From Rhodoplanes serenus (lineage in GTDB: Bacteria; Pseudomonadota; Alphaproteobacteria; Rhizobiales; Xanthobacteraceae), in the NCBI GenBank assembly GCA_945861855.1, contig CAMAWG010000034.1, positions 1 through 32,382 of the forward strand: a stretch of 32,382 nt of DNA, written 5' to 3'. The notes beneath the pieces were generated by a model. It searched no databases and was not told where the DNA came from. It was given only the letters and a program-made list of their open reading frames with translations. The first letter of the stretch is position 1, and each line of letters begins with the position of its first letter. The translations under genes were made by a program, and so were the position numbers. This document shows, in pieces, positions 8,321-16,416 of the stretch.

Positions 8321-9640
8321 ATGCTCGACGACACTGCGGACCTGTTGCACCTGCCGCAGCGGCGAAACGTGCGCCTCCACACGCTGCTGCGGCTGCGCTG
8401 GCTTGCGATCATCGGCCAGACCACGGCCGTCCTGGTGGTCTATTACGCCATCGAATTTCCGCTGCCGATCTGGGCGTGCCTTGCGGTCATCGCGCTGTCG
8501 GCCTGGCTGAACGTGGCGCTCCGGGTGCGGTTCAGCCTGACGCAGCGGCTCGAGCCCGAGCGCGCGGCCTGGCTGCTCGCCTTCGACATCGCCGAGCTTG
8601 CGGTGCTTTTGTTCCTCACCGGCGGCCTGGAGAATCCGTTCGCCTTCCTGTTCCTCGCCCCGGTGCTGCTGTCGGCGACGGCGCTGCCGCCGCGCATCAC
8701 GCTCATCCTCGGAATTTTCGCGGTGGTATGCGCGACCGTGCTGGTGTTCGCGCACTATCCGCTGCCGTGGGACGCCGACAATCCGCTGGAATTGCCCTGG
8801 ATCTATCTCATCGGCGTCTGGTTCTCGATCCTGCTCGCCATCGGCTTCATCAGCGTCTATGCGTGGCAGATCACCGAAGAGAGCCGGCAGATCGCCGAGG
8901 CGCTCGCCGCGACCGAGCTGGTGCTGGCGCGCGAGCAGCACCTGTCGCAGCTCGACGGGCTCGCCGCCGCCGCCGCACACGAGCTCGGCACGCCGCTCTC
9001 GACCATCTCGGTTGTTGTCAAGGAACTGGAACTCGCGCTCGAACCGGACTCGCCGCACCTCGATGACGTGCGGCTCCTGCGCGAGCAGTCGCAGCGCTGC
9101 CGCTATATCCTGTCCAAGCTGACCGAACTGTCCACCGGCGAGCCGTTCGACCGGCTGCCGCTGTCCGCGCTGCTCGAGGAGGTGGTGGCGCCGCACCGCA
9201 ACTTCGGCATCGCCATCGACGTGGCGCTGGCGCACGATCCGGCGCCGCCGATGGGCGCGCGGAACCCGGGCATCCTCTACGGCCTGGGGAACCTTCTGGA
9301 AAACGCGGTCGATTACGCGCACGGCCGCGTCGAGGTCACCGCCGACTGGAGCGACGAGGACGTCGCCGTCACCATCAGCGACGACGGCCCGGGCTTCGCG
9401 CCCGAGATCATGGGCCGGATCGGCGAGCCCTATGTGCGGTCGAGCAAGCGCCGCCGCATGAATGCCGGCAGCGAAACCATCGGCCTGGGCCTTGGTTTCT
9501 TCATCGCGAAGACACTTTTGGAGCGCTCGGGTGCCACCGTCGAATTCGAGAATCGCGCCTTTCCCGACCGCGGTGCAGTCATCCGTGTCCGCTGGCTACG
9601 CAGCGATTTCGAGCGGCCGCTCGGGTTCGCCGCCACTTGA
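8321..9640 (+). CDS. regB: Redox-sensing histidine kinase RegB/PrrB/ActS
   Basis: Membrane sensor kinase (439 aa) of the global redox system that controls photosynthesis, CO2 and N2 fixation and respiration in alphaproteobacteria. Six hydrophobic segments occupy residues ~25-190. The ubiquinone-binding heptapeptide GGLENPF is at residues 101-107. The H-box AAAAHELGTPLSTI has the phosphorylated His at 220, and a Cys lies exactly 40 residues later in SQRCRYILSKL (Cys260), the same spacing as His225/Cys265 in Rhodobacter RegB, where that Cys forms the redox disulfide. The ATPase domain has the N-box LLENAVDYAHG, SDDGPGFAPEIM and GLGLGFFIAKTLLERSGA. regA follows after 34 bp. No senC/prrC is adjacent, as in the rhizobial actSR arrangement. 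Confidence 0.95.
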   Translation: MLDDTADLLHLPQRRNVRLHTLLRLRWLAIIGQTTAVLVVYYAIEFPLPIWACLAVIALSAWLNVALRVRFSLTQRLEPERAAWLLAFDIAELAVLLFLTGGLENPFAFLFLAPVLLSATALPPRITLILGIFAVVCATVLVFAHYPLPWDADNPLELPWIYLIGVWFSILLAIGFISVYAWQITEESRQIAEALAATELVLAREQHLSQLDGLAAAAAHELGTPLSTISVVVKELELALEPDSPHLDDVRLLREQSQRCRYILSKLTELSTGEPFDRLPLSALLEEVVAPHRNFGIAIDVALAHDPAPPMGARNPGILYGLGNLLENAVDYAHGRVEVTADWSDEDVAVTISDDGPGFAPEIMGRIGEPYVRSSKRRRMNAGSETIGLGLGFFIAKTLLERSGATVEFENRAFPDRGAVIRVRWLRSDFERPLGFAAT

Positions 9641-9674
9641 GATACGGGGCGAGGTTCCATAAGGTTGTTATAGA

Positions 9675-10241
9675 ATGAGCATGGCAATGATCGATATCCC
9701 GCACGAGGTCGCCAAGACCGAGCGCACGCTGCTGATCGTGGAGGATGACAAGTCTTTCCTGCAGCGGCTGGCGCGGGCGATGGAGGCCCGCGGCTTCGAA
9801 GTGGCGACGGCGGAGTCGGTCAGCGAAGGCCTGCAGCAGGTGGAGCGATCCGCCCCGGCCTTCGCCGTGGTCGACATGCGGCTCGGCGACGGCAACGGAC
9901 TCGACGTGATCGTCGCGCTCAAGCAGCGCCGCCCCGAGGCCCGCGCCATCATCCTCACCGGCTACGGCAATATCGCCACCGCGGTGAACGCCGTGAAGAT
10001 CGGCGCCGTGGATTATCTCTCCAAGCCCGCCGACGCCGACGACGTGGTTGCGGCGCTCCTCGCACTGGAGGGACGCAAGGCCGACCCGCCGGAGCATCCG
10101 ATGTCGGCCGATCGCGTGCGCTGGGAGCACATCCAGCGCATCTACGAGCTGTGCGGGCGCAACGTGTCGGAGACGGCGCGCCGCCTCAACATGCACCGCC
10201 GCACCCTGCAGCGCATTCTCGCCAAGCGCGCACCGCGCTGA
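9675..10241 (+). CDS. regA: Redox response regulator RegA/PrrA/ActR
   Basis: Cytoplasmic DNA-binding partner of RegB, 188 aa. The receiver domain has the acidic pair Glu23-Asp24-Asp25 (LLIVEDD), the phosphoacceptor Asp67 in AVVDMRLGDGNGLDV, the switch Thr in IILTGYGN and the Lys of YLSKPAD. After a short proline-containing linker (PPEHPMSADRVRWEHIQRIY) comes the Fis-type helix-turn-helix NVSETARRLNMHRRTLQRIL, the nearly invariant RegA DNA-reading helix. The start ATG at 9675 is the first in frame, with AAGG about 10 nt before it; the ATGs at 9681 and 9687 are also possible. It is in one operon with regB. The downstream Bug-receptor gene converges on it with a 95-bp gap. Confidence 0.96.
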   Translation: MSMAMIDIPHEVAKTERTLLIVEDDKSFLQRLARAMEARGFEVATAESVSEGLQQVERSAPAFAVVDMRLGDGNGLDVIVALKQRRPEARAIILTGYGNIATAVNAVKIGAVDYLSKPADADDVVAALLALEGRKADPPEHPMSADRVRWEHIQRIYELCGRNVSETARRLNMHRRTLQRILAKRAPR

Positions 10242-10336
10242 ACCGCGAATTGGTGTAGGCCGCCGGGATCAAGCCGAATCCGTGATTGCTCCGACCTCTC
10301 TCCGCCTCATCGCGCCTGGAGCAGCCAAGGAACCGG

Positions 10337-11353
10337 TCACCTGATCAGATTGCTGACCCGCTCGACGATCGCCTTCGGCGTCGCATAAATCTTCGCGATC
10401 AGCGACGCCAGATGCGCGCCGTCCTCCGGCTCGAGCTCGAACTTGTTACGCCTGACGTCGGCTGCGAACTCCGGGTCCTTCATGGTCGCATCGAAGGCGT
10501 CGCGCAGCATCTTCAGCCGCTCCGGCGGCAGGTCGGGCGGCGCCACGAACGGCCGGCCGATGTTCTGCCCGGCGTAGAGATACTCCAGCACCTGCCTTTC
10601 CTCGTCGTTGCGGGCGAGCGACATCACGTTCGGCACGCCCTTCAATTCGGGATGCGACGCGGCGCCGGCCTGCAGCAGCACATGGACGGTCTTGTTCGCG
10701 ATCCACTCGGGCTTGCGCTGGTTGACGCTGTCGAGGCTTTCGCAGATGCCCTCGACCTCACCGCGCTCCATCGCCAGGAACACATCGGCCGACGAGCGGA
10801 AACCCGACACGAGCTTAAACTTGTAGCCGAGCAGATCGTTGAGCACCTTCGGATAGGAGCGCGTGCCGGTGCCGGGGCCGGTGTCGCCCAGGATCAGCTC
10901 CTTGTCGCGCAGTTCGTTCGCCGTCTTCACCTTCGCAATGTGATAGGCGATGCAGACGTTGTGCTCCTTGGTCGGGCTGCCGAGCCAGGACAGCTTCATC
11001 GCATCGAAGCGCGCGCCCGGCGCGTTGCTCAACGGCCCGAGCGCCGCGTCGCGGGCGATGATCGCGAGCACCGTGCCGTCCTTCGGCGCCGCGCCATAGA
11101 TATGGCTCGCAGCGACATAACTGCCGGCGCCGGGCATGTTCTGCGGCACAACCGTGGGCTTTCCCGGCAGATGCTTGCCGATATGACGCGCCACGGTGCG
11201 GCCCCACAGATCATAGCCGCCGCCCGGCCCAAAGCCGATGATCAGCGACACGGTCTTGCCCGCCAGGGACTCCTGCGCGTTGGCCGTCCCGGCACCCGGA
11301 AGCGACGCCGCCATCAGCATGAGACCGAGCCATGCGCTGCGTCGCGCCGTCAT
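10337..11353 (-). CDS. Tripartite tricarboxylate transporter substrate-binding protein, last gene of mtnA operon
   Basis: A 338-aa secreted Bug-type receptor. A signal peptide (MTARRSAWLGLMLMAASLP, then TANA) is followed by VSLIIGFGPGGGYDLWGR, PQNMPGAGSYVAASHIYG and APKDGTVLAII, the family ligand-loop motifs, and LPPERLKMLRDAFDATMKDPEF near the C-terminus. Relative to the other two Bug proteins here it is divergent (FGPGGGYDLWGR in place of [13 protein letters not shown]), like the receptors often annotated only as hypothetical or TTT-like. The ATG at 11353 overlaps the mmcB stop (ATGA, 11350-11353), so it is translated as part of the mtnA operon and not from its own promoter. No permease genes are nearby. 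The frame extends upstream to 11731, but only as an antisense-like shadow inside mmcB. Confidence 0.85.
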   Translation of the reverse strand: MTARRSAWLGLMLMAASLPGAGTANAQESLAGKTVSLIIGFGPGGGYDLWGRTVARHIGKHLPGKPTVVPQNMPGAGSYVAASHIYGAAPKDGTVLAIIARDAALGPLSNAPGARFDAMKLSWLGSPTKEHNVCIAYHIAKVKTANELRDKELILGDTGPGTGTRSYPKVLNDLLGYKFKLVSGFRSSADVFLAMERGEVEGICESLDSVNQRKPEWIANKTVHVLLQAGAASHPELKGVPNVMSLARNDEERQVLEYLYAGQNIGRPFVAPPDLPPERLKMLRDAFDATMKDPEFAADVRRNKFELEPEDGAHLASLIAKIYATPKAIVERVSNLIR

Positions 11354-11841
11354 CCGATGTCTCCCGCATAAGGCCCCGCCGGATCGATCAGCGACTGCAA
11401 CCGCAGCGCCGCGGCGCGGGCGACGTTCAGCATCATGCTCTTTCGGGTCGAGGCGTGCAGCCGGTGCTCGGGCGCCTCGCAGACGATCTGCGCGCCGAAG
11501 GCGTCGGCGACGATCAGGCCGGTGTCGGGGGGAAAGATCTCGCAGGGCACCTCGACCGAGGTTGCAAAGAACAGCCGGTCGCAGTGCATCCGGTAGTCCA
11601 TCCATTTCTGGTCGGCGCGGAAATCGGCGACCGAGGATTTGATCTCGACGATCCAGATTTCGCCGTCGCTGCCCAGCGCGACAAGGTCGGCGCGCCGGCC
11701 CGAGGCGAGCGGCAGTTCGCTCACCACGCAATAGCCGTGCGCGTGCAGGAGCCGCGCCGTGCCGCGCGCGACCTTGAGCGCCGTCTCCGACTGCCGGCCG
11801 TCGATGGGAATCTCCAGGACCTTGCCGGACTGGAAGCTCAT
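11350..11841 (-). CDS. mmcB: MmcB-family DNA repair protein (PD-(D/E)XK nuclease fold)
   Basis: A 163-aa protein of the MmcB family, named for mitomycin C sensitivity in Caulobacter and thought to be a DNA repair nuclease. The nuclease core is visible as SGRRADLVALGSDGEIWIVE followed by IKSS, with Asp52 and the Glu66-x-Lys68 pair forming the PD-ExK metal site, and WMDYRMHCDRLFFAT after it, typical of the family. It is 4-bp overlapped on both sides: its ATG sits in the peptidase stop (11838-11841) and its TGA in the Bug-receptor start (11350-11353). In Caulobacter the gene is SOS-controlled; here I see no promoter of its own, so its expression would follow mtnA. The family assignment is from memory of the motif pattern. 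Confidence 0.85.
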   Translation of the reverse strand: MSFQSGKVLEIPIDGRQSETALKVARGTARLLHAHGYCVVSELPLASGRRADLVALGSDGEIWIVEIKSSVADFRADQKWMDYRMHCDRLFFATSVEVPCEIFPPDTGLIVADAFGAQIVCEAPEHRLHASTRKSMMLNVARAAALRLQSLIDPAGPYAGDIG

Positions 11842-13073
11842 TTTCCTTTGCCCAGTTCCATCACCATGCGGGTGACGAGATAGAACCGCGGCACCATGCT
11901 GTCGACCAGGGCATATTCCCTATCGGTGTGTGCGTTGCCGCCAATGAGGCTCAGGCCGTCGAGCGTCGGCTTGAACACGCCGGCGGAGAGACTGGAATCC
12001 GCGGCCCCGCCGCTGCCGCCGAGCGTCAAGGTCTTGCCGAGCTCGCCATAGATACGCTGCGCCATCGCCGCGAGCGCATCGGTCCGCGCGTTCTGCGTCA
12101 TGGCGGGGAAGGTCCGGATCAGGCTCGTTTTCACCTCGGTGTCGGGAATGAATTTCTTCTGCGACACGACCGCCATCTCGCGCTCGACGCGATCGAATTC
12201 CTCTGTCACCAGCGCGCGCACGTCGGCGTCGGCCTCGGCGAAGTCCGGGATGACGTTCTTGCGGTCGCCACCCTTGATGACCGTGAAGTTGATGGTGGTG
12301 CCCTTTTCGGCGCTGGCGAGACGGCTGAGCTGGAACATCTGGTGCGCCAGTTCCATCACCGCGTTGCGGCCGAGCTCTGGCGTGGCGCCCGCATGCGAGG
12401 CGCGGCCCTTCACCTCGACCTTGAGCGTGCCGGAGCCCTTGCGCCAGATCGTGATGCCGTCTCCCACGCGGCCGCCTTCGAGATTGAGGGTGACGTCGTG
12501 CTCGCGGGCGAGCTTCTCGATCAGCGCCCGGGAGCCGCGCGATCCCGTTTCCTCGTTGGTGTTGAGCATCAGCGTAATGCGTGCGTAATCCCTGAACTTC
12601 AGATCGTCGAGGATTTTCAGCACCGCCAGCGCGACGACGATTCCGGCCTTGTCGTCGGACACGCCCGGGCCGTAGGCGCGCCCGTCCGCGATGCGGAACG
12701 GCCGCGCCGCCGCCGTCCCCCTGGCGAACACCGTGTCCATGTGCGCGATCAGCAGGACCTTGCCCTTGCCCGAGCCGGACAGGCTCGCGACGATGTTGTC
12801 GCCGACCGCGGCGGGCGCAGCCGGGACGGTCTCGACGGCGGCGCCGAGCCGCTTCAGTTCCTCGATCGCGACGGCGCCCACGGCGGCGAGGCCTTCCGCG
12901 TCGCCGGTGCCGGAATCGATGTTGACCAGGCGCTCCCACAATTTGATCGCCGCGGGCTTGTGGCGCTCCGCGCTGTCGAGGATCGGCTTGTTCGCCTCGG
13001 CCGCGGCGGCGGCGACGCCGATCGCGCCCAGCATCAGCGCCGCAGCCGCCAGTGACCGCCACGGCCCGATCAT
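11838..13073 (-). CDS. M20 family metallopeptidase, glutamate carboxypeptidase-like, exported
   Basis: Two-zinc hydrolase of 411 aa resembling carboxypeptidase G2 (cleaves C-terminal Glu from folates and peptides). An N-terminal signal peptide ([20 protein letters not shown]) implies a periplasmic location. Metal-binding motifs are His111-x-Asp113 (LLIAHMDTV), Asp140 in [10 protein letters not shown], the Glu-Glu of [17 protein letters not shown], and the last His in [10 protein letters not shown]. The dimerisation lid begins about [16 protein letters not shown]. The start at 13073 (MIGPW) overlaps the mtnA stop by 4 bp (ATGA, 13070-13073); the longer frame upstream lies inside mtnA. It is translationally coupled to mtnA before it and mmcB after it. 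The real substrate is unknown. Confidence 0.92.
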   Translation of the reverse strand: MIGPWRSLAAAALMLGAIGVAAAAAEANKPILDSAERHKPAAIKLWERLVNIDSGTGDAEGLAAVGAVAIEELKRLGAAVETVPAAPAAVGDNIVASLSGSGKGKVLLIAHMDTVFARGTAAARPFRIADGRAYGPGVSDDKAGIVVALAVLKILDDLKFRDYARITLMLNTNEETGSRGSRALIEKLAREHDVTLNLEGGRVGDGITIWRKGSGTLKVEVKGRASHAGATPELGRNAVMELAHQMFQLSRLASAEKGTTINFTVIKGGDRKNVIPDFAEADADVRALVTEEFDRVEREMAVVSQKKFIPDTEVKTSLIRTFPAMTQNARTDALAAMAQRIYGELGKTLTLGGSGGAADSSLSAGVFKPTLDGLSLIGGNAHTDREYALVDSMVPRFYLVTRMVMELGKGK

Positions 13074-14173
13074 CGCCCGCCTCCCGCGCGCTCCGGAAAC
13101 GCCGCGCGCAAGCCCTCGCGCGAGGCCTTGAGCACGCCGCGCTCGGTGATCAGCCCGGTGACGAGCCGCGCCGGCGTCACGTCGAACCCGTAGTTCGCAA
13201 CGGCTGAGCCGTCCGGCACGATCTGCACCGTCTCGATCCGGCCGTCGGCGGTACGGCCGGTCATGGTCGACTGCTCCTCGCCGCCGCGCTGCTCGATCGG
13301 GATTTCCGTCATGCCATCCGAGATCGTGAAGTCGATGGTCGGCGACGGCAGCGCCACATAAAACGGCACGTTGTTGTCCTTGGCGGCGAGCGCCTTCAGA
13401 TAAGTCCCTATCTTGTTGCACACGTCGCCCTGCGCGGTGACGCGGTCGGTGCCGACGACGACCAGGTCCACCATGCCATGCTGCATCAGATGGCCGCCGG
13501 TGTTGTCGGCGATCACGGTGTGCGGCACGCCGTGCTTGCCAAGCTCCCAGGCGGTGAGCGAGGCGCCCTGGTTGCGCGGCCGCGTCTCGTCCACCCAGAC
13601 ATGGATGCCGATGCCCTTGTCATGGGCCGCGTAGATCGGGCCGGTCGCGGTGCCGACATCGACGGTGGCGAGCCAGCCGGCGTTGCAATGCGTGAGCACG
13701 TTGACCGGCTGGCCGGGCTTGCGCGCGGCGGCCGCCTCGATCAGCTTCACGCCGTGCTGGCCGATCGCCCGGTTGATCGCGACATCCTCGTCGGCGATCT
13801 CAGCCGCGCGGCGGTAGGCCGCGGCGACGCGCGCTTCGCGCGGCTGGTTTCGCACCGCCGCCGCCATCTCGTCGAGCGCCCATTTCAGATTGATCGCGGT
13901 CGGCCGCGTGGCGAGCAATGTCGCACAGGCGCGCTCCAGGCTTTCGTCGGAGGCGTCGGCGCGGAGCGCGAGGCAAACGCCGTAAGCCGCCGCCGCTCCG
14001 ATCAGCGGCGCGCCGCGCACCTGCATGGTCTTGATGGCGCGCGCCATGTCGTCCAGCGTCGCAAGCCGCAGCCTGGCAAAGCGGTGCGGCAAGGCCGTCT
14101 GGTCGATGATGCCGACCGACCAGCCGTCGGCTTCGAGCCAGATCGTGCGGGTGGGCGTGCCGTCAACCTTCAT
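13070..14173 (-). CDS. mtnA: S-methyl-5-thioribose-1-phosphate isomerase
   Basis: Cytoplasmic isomerase of the methionine salvage pathway, converting 5-methylthioribose-1-phosphate to methylthioribulose-1-phosphate; 367 aa, the normal length. The sequence has [13 protein letters not shown] (residues 53-65), [13 protein letters not shown] with catalytic Cys163, and [20 protein letters not shown] with catalytic Asp243, the same 80-residue spacing as Cys160/Asp240 of the Bacillus enzyme. The ATG at 14173 has GAGAGG seven bases upstream. No mtnK, mtnP or mtnB is in the window, so the kinase or phosphorylase step must be elsewhere. It is the first gene of a four-gene operon with 4-bp overlaps. A 7-bp hairpin (14213-14232) lies in its leader. 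Confidence 0.97.
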   Translation of the reverse strand: MKVDGTPTRTIWLEADGWSVGIIDQTALPHRFARLRLATLDDMARAIKTMQVRGAPLIGAAAAYGVCLALRADASDESLERACATLLATRPTAINLKWALDEMAAAVRNQPREARVAAAYRRAAEIADEDVAINRAIGQHGVKLIEAAAARKPGQPVNVLTHCNAGWLATVDVGTATGPIYAAHDKGIGIHVWVDETRPRNQGASLTAWELGKHGVPHTVIADNTGGHLMQHGMVDLVVVGTDRVTAQGDVCNKIGTYLKALAAKDNNVPFYVALPSPTIDFTISDGMTEIPIEQRGGEEQSTMTGRTADGRIETVQIVPDGSAVANYGFDVTPARLVTGLITERGVLKASREGLRAAFPERAGGGR

Positions 14174-14212
14174 GATCCTCTCATAAACCCGCGCCGTAAT
14201 CGGAACAACATC

Positions 14213-14232
14213 GGCCGCGGGTTTTCGCGGCC
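14213..14232 (-). other. Hairpin in the mtnA leader
   Basis: GGCCGCG (14213-14219) and CGCGGCC (14226-14232) form a perfect 7-bp stem with a 6-nt loop, 40-60 nt before the mtnA start. No uridine run follows on the mtnA strand, so it is not a standard terminator. I could not match the leader to a known SAM riboswitch class. Confidence 0.4.
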
Positions 14233-14350
14233 TCCGCTCAAACTGTAGAAACGGCCGTCAAAATCCGCCCGCAATTGGCCGGTGCCCGGCCGTAATCCCG
14301 GCCACGGCCCGCCGGGAATCCTGGGAATCATGTCCCGTCGGAAATAATCC

Positions 14351-14357
14351 AGGAGGG
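14351..14357 (+). promoter_or_regulatory. Strong Shine-Dalgarno of the VWA gene
   Basis: AGGAGGG, seven bases before the ATG at 14365, is the best ribosome binding site in this part of the window and fixes the start of the VWA protein. Confidence 0.75.
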
Positions 14358-14364
14358 TGACACT

Positions 14365-15504
14365 ATGCTTTCGAACCTTGCGCGGGCTCTGATGCCCGCC
14401 TGTTTCGCTGCCGTGCTTGCCGTCTCGCCAGGCTTTGCTTCGCCCGAGGAGCCTTCGTCCCGGGCCCGCCCCAAACCGATCGTCGAGGTCGCCTTCGTAC
14501 TCGACACCACCGGCTCGATGGGCCCGCTGATCGAAGGCGCCAAGCGCAAGATCTGGTCGATCGCCACCGCGATCGTCGATGCCAACCCCAACGCCGAAAT
14601 CCGCATGGGCCTCGTCGCCTATCGCGACATCGGCGACGAATACGTGACCAAGACGTTCAATCTCACCACGGACATCCAGGATCTCTACGGCAATCTCCTG
14701 CAGCTTCGCGCCCAGGGCGGCGGCGACTGGCCCGAGAGCGTCAACGAGGCACTCGACGTCGGCGTCACCAAGCTCTCGTGGACGCAAGGCGCGGAGATCT
14801 GCCGCATCCTGTTCCTCGTCGGCGACGCGCCGCCGCACATGGACTACGCGCAGGACACGAAATATCCCGAAGTGCTGCGCATGGCGCGCGACCGCGGCAT
14901 CATCGTCAACGCGGTGCAGGCCGGCGGCGCGCGCGACACCGAGCGGGTGTGGCGCGACATCGCCCAGCGCGGCGACGGCCGCTACATCCCGATTCCGCAG
15001 GACGGCGGGCAGGTGCTGATCATCGAGACGCCCTGGGACACCGAGATCATCGAGTTGCAGGGCCGCATCAACGGCACGGTCCTTCCCTATGGGCCGCGGG
15101 CGCAACGCTACAGCGTGGAGCAGAAGACCGCCCAGATCGCGGCCGCACCGCGCGCGGTCGCCTCGGAAATGGCCGGCTACCTGAGCAAGAGCGGAGCGTC
15201 CTCCGGCGCCGCTGTGACCGGGCGCGGCGATCTGGTCACCGACGTGACCACCGGTCGGCAGAGACTGGATGGCGTGAAGGACGAGGATCTGCCGGACACG
15301 CTGCGCGCGATGAAGCCGCAGGAGCGCCAGGCGGCGATCGACAAGAGCATGGCCGAGCGCAAGGGACTGAACGCGCGGATGGCGGAGCTGGTCAAAAAGC
15401 GCGACCAGTACGTCATCGAGCAGCGCAAGAACGCGCCGACCAAGCCCGCGGATTCGTTTGACCGCGCGGTGGCGGAGACGCTGAAGGCGCAGATCAAGCG
15501 CTGA
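14365..15504 (+). CDS. Secreted von Willebrand factor type A domain protein
   Basis: A 379-aa protein of unknown role. A signal peptide (residues 1-25, ending GFASP) leads into a VWA domain with a complete MIDAS: Asp47-x-Thr49-x-Ser51 in VAFVLDTTGSMGPLIEGAK, GGGDWPESVNEAL for the middle Thr/Asp loop, and FLVGDAPPHMDY for the last Asp. This variant (DTTGSM, then AYRDIGDEY) is like VWA domains of the VwkA/alpha-kinase and TerY-like type, but no kinase domain follows. The C-terminal third (from ~residue 250) is charged and helical with two coiled-coil-like stretches (QERQAAIDKSMAERKG, ELVKKRDQYVIEQRKN). It is divergent from mtnA and followed after 63 bp by a hydrolase gene. It probably binds a protein partner through Mg2+ in the periplasm. 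Confidence 0.85.
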   Translation: MLSNLARALMPACFAAVLAVSPGFASPEEPSSRARPKPIVEVAFVLDTTGSMGPLIEGAKRKIWSIATAIVDANPNAEIRMGLVAYRDIGDEYVTKTFNLTTDIQDLYGNLLQLRAQGGGDWPESVNEALDVGVTKLSWTQGAEICRILFLVGDAPPHMDYAQDTKYPEVLRMARDRGIIVNAVQAGGARDTERVWRDIAQRGDGRYIPIPQDGGQVLIIETPWDTEIIELQGRINGTVLPYGPRAQRYSVEQKTAQIAAAPRAVASEMAGYLSKSGASSGAAVTGRGDLVTDVTTGRQRLDGVKDEDLPDTLRAMKPQERQAAIDKSMAERKGLNARMAELVKKRDQYVIEQRKNAPTKPADSFDRAVAETLKAQIKR

Positions 15505-15533
15505 TCTTGCCACTCCCCCGCCAATGGCCCAAT

Positions 15534-15561
15534 CTCCCGCCGGTATCAAAGTCGGCGGGAG
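15534..15561 (+). promoter_or_regulatory. Hairpin covering the ribosome binding site of the alpha/beta hydrolase
   Basis: CTCCCGCCG (15534-15542) pairs perfectly with CGGCGGGAG (15553-15561) across a 10-nt loop. The 3' arm contains GGGAG, the ribosome binding site for the ATG at 15568. A short CGTTTC follows instead of a T run, so this is either a weak terminator for the VWA gene or a structure that limits translation of the hydrolase. Confidence 0.55.
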
Positions 15562-15567
15562 CGTTTC

Positions 15568-16416
15568 ATGGCCATCGACTACGAGGTTGAGTACAACAAC
15601 CGCGCGCGGGTGCCCGAGCATCCGCAAATCTTCGAACGCTGGACGCGCGATGGCGCAGCCTACCGCGACGAGGCATCGAAGGAAGGCCGCGCCGAGATCG
15701 GGTTGAAATACGGCCCCTCGCCCCGGCAAACGATCGATCTGTTCAAGCCGCGCGGCGGCCAAAAGGACAGTGACAGCCCGCTCGCCCTGTTCATTCACGG
15801 CGGCTACTGGCGCTCGCTGGAACCTTCGAGCTTCAGCCAGATGGCGCGCGGCATGAACGCGCATGGCGTCACGGTCGCGGTCTCCGGCTATGACCTCAGC
15901 CCCCAGGTTTCCATCGGCCGGATCATCGAGCAGACGCAACAGGCCTGCCTGTTCCTGTGGAAGCGATTTGGCAAACGCATCATGGTCAGCGGCCACTCCG
16001 CCGGCGGACATCTCGCCGCCTGCATGGTGGCGACCGACTGGAAGAAGCTTTACGCCGCAGCGCCGGCAGATCTGGCGCCCGTGGGCTACGCGATCTCCGG
16101 CCTCTACGACCTCGCGCCGCTCCTGCATCTCGCCACCAATGCCGACTTCAAGCTCGACGAGGCCAAGGCGCGCCGCATCTCGCCGCTGTTCTGGCCGATC
16201 GCCAAGGGCCGCATGCTCGACGCCGTGGTCGGGGGAGCGGAATCGTCGGAGTTCCTGCGGCAGAGCAAGATCATCGCCGATGGCTGGCGCGAGAAGGGCG
16301 TCGAGACCCGCTACGAGGCGATCCCCGGCATGAACCACTTCACCATCTGCGACCCGATGACCGATCCCGGCAGCGCGATGACGAAGCGGCTCGTGGAATT
16401 GGCCAAGCGAACCTAG
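15568..16416 (+). CDS. Alpha/beta hydrolase, kynurenine formamidase/carboxylesterase-like
   Basis: A 282-aa cytoplasmic serine hydrolase. HGGYW in LALFIHGGYWRSLEPSSF is the oxyanion-hole motif of the kynurenine formamidase (KynB/AFMID-type) and related BD-FAE esterase families, and the nucleophile elbow is GHSAGGHLAA. The late Asp lies in the GGAESSEFLRQS region or just after it, and the catalytic His is likely in IPGMNHFTICDP. No other tryptophan-catabolic gene is adjacent, so kynurenine formamidase activity is only one possibility. The ATG at 15568 is preceded by GGGAG, which lies in a hairpin. Its stop overlaps the stop of the opposite TauE/SafE gene (CTAG, 16413-16416). Confidence 0.88.
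   Translation: MAIDYEVEYNNRARVPEHPQIFERWTRDGAAYRDEASKEGRAEIGLKYGPSPRQTIDLFKPRGGQKDSDSPLALFIHGGYWRSLEPSSFSQMARGMNAHGVTVAVSGYDLSPQVSIGRIIEQTQQACLFLWKRFGKRIMVSGHSAGGHLAACMVATDWKKLYAAAPADLAPVGYAISGLYDLAPLLHLATNADFKLDEAKARRISPLFWPIAKGRMLDAVVGGAESSEFLRQSKIIADGWREKGVETRYEAIPGMNHFTICDPMTDPGSAMTKRLVELAKRT

Noticed and set aside
11354-11731. N-terminal extension of the third mtnA-operon Bug receptor
   Set aside because: It lies wholly inside mmcB, is not secretory in character, and the ATGA overlap plus signal peptide at 11353 define the start.
14174-14364. SAM or SAH riboswitch before mtnA
   Set aside because: Methionine salvage made this attractive, but the leader shows only one short hairpin and no pattern I can match to a known riboswitch class.
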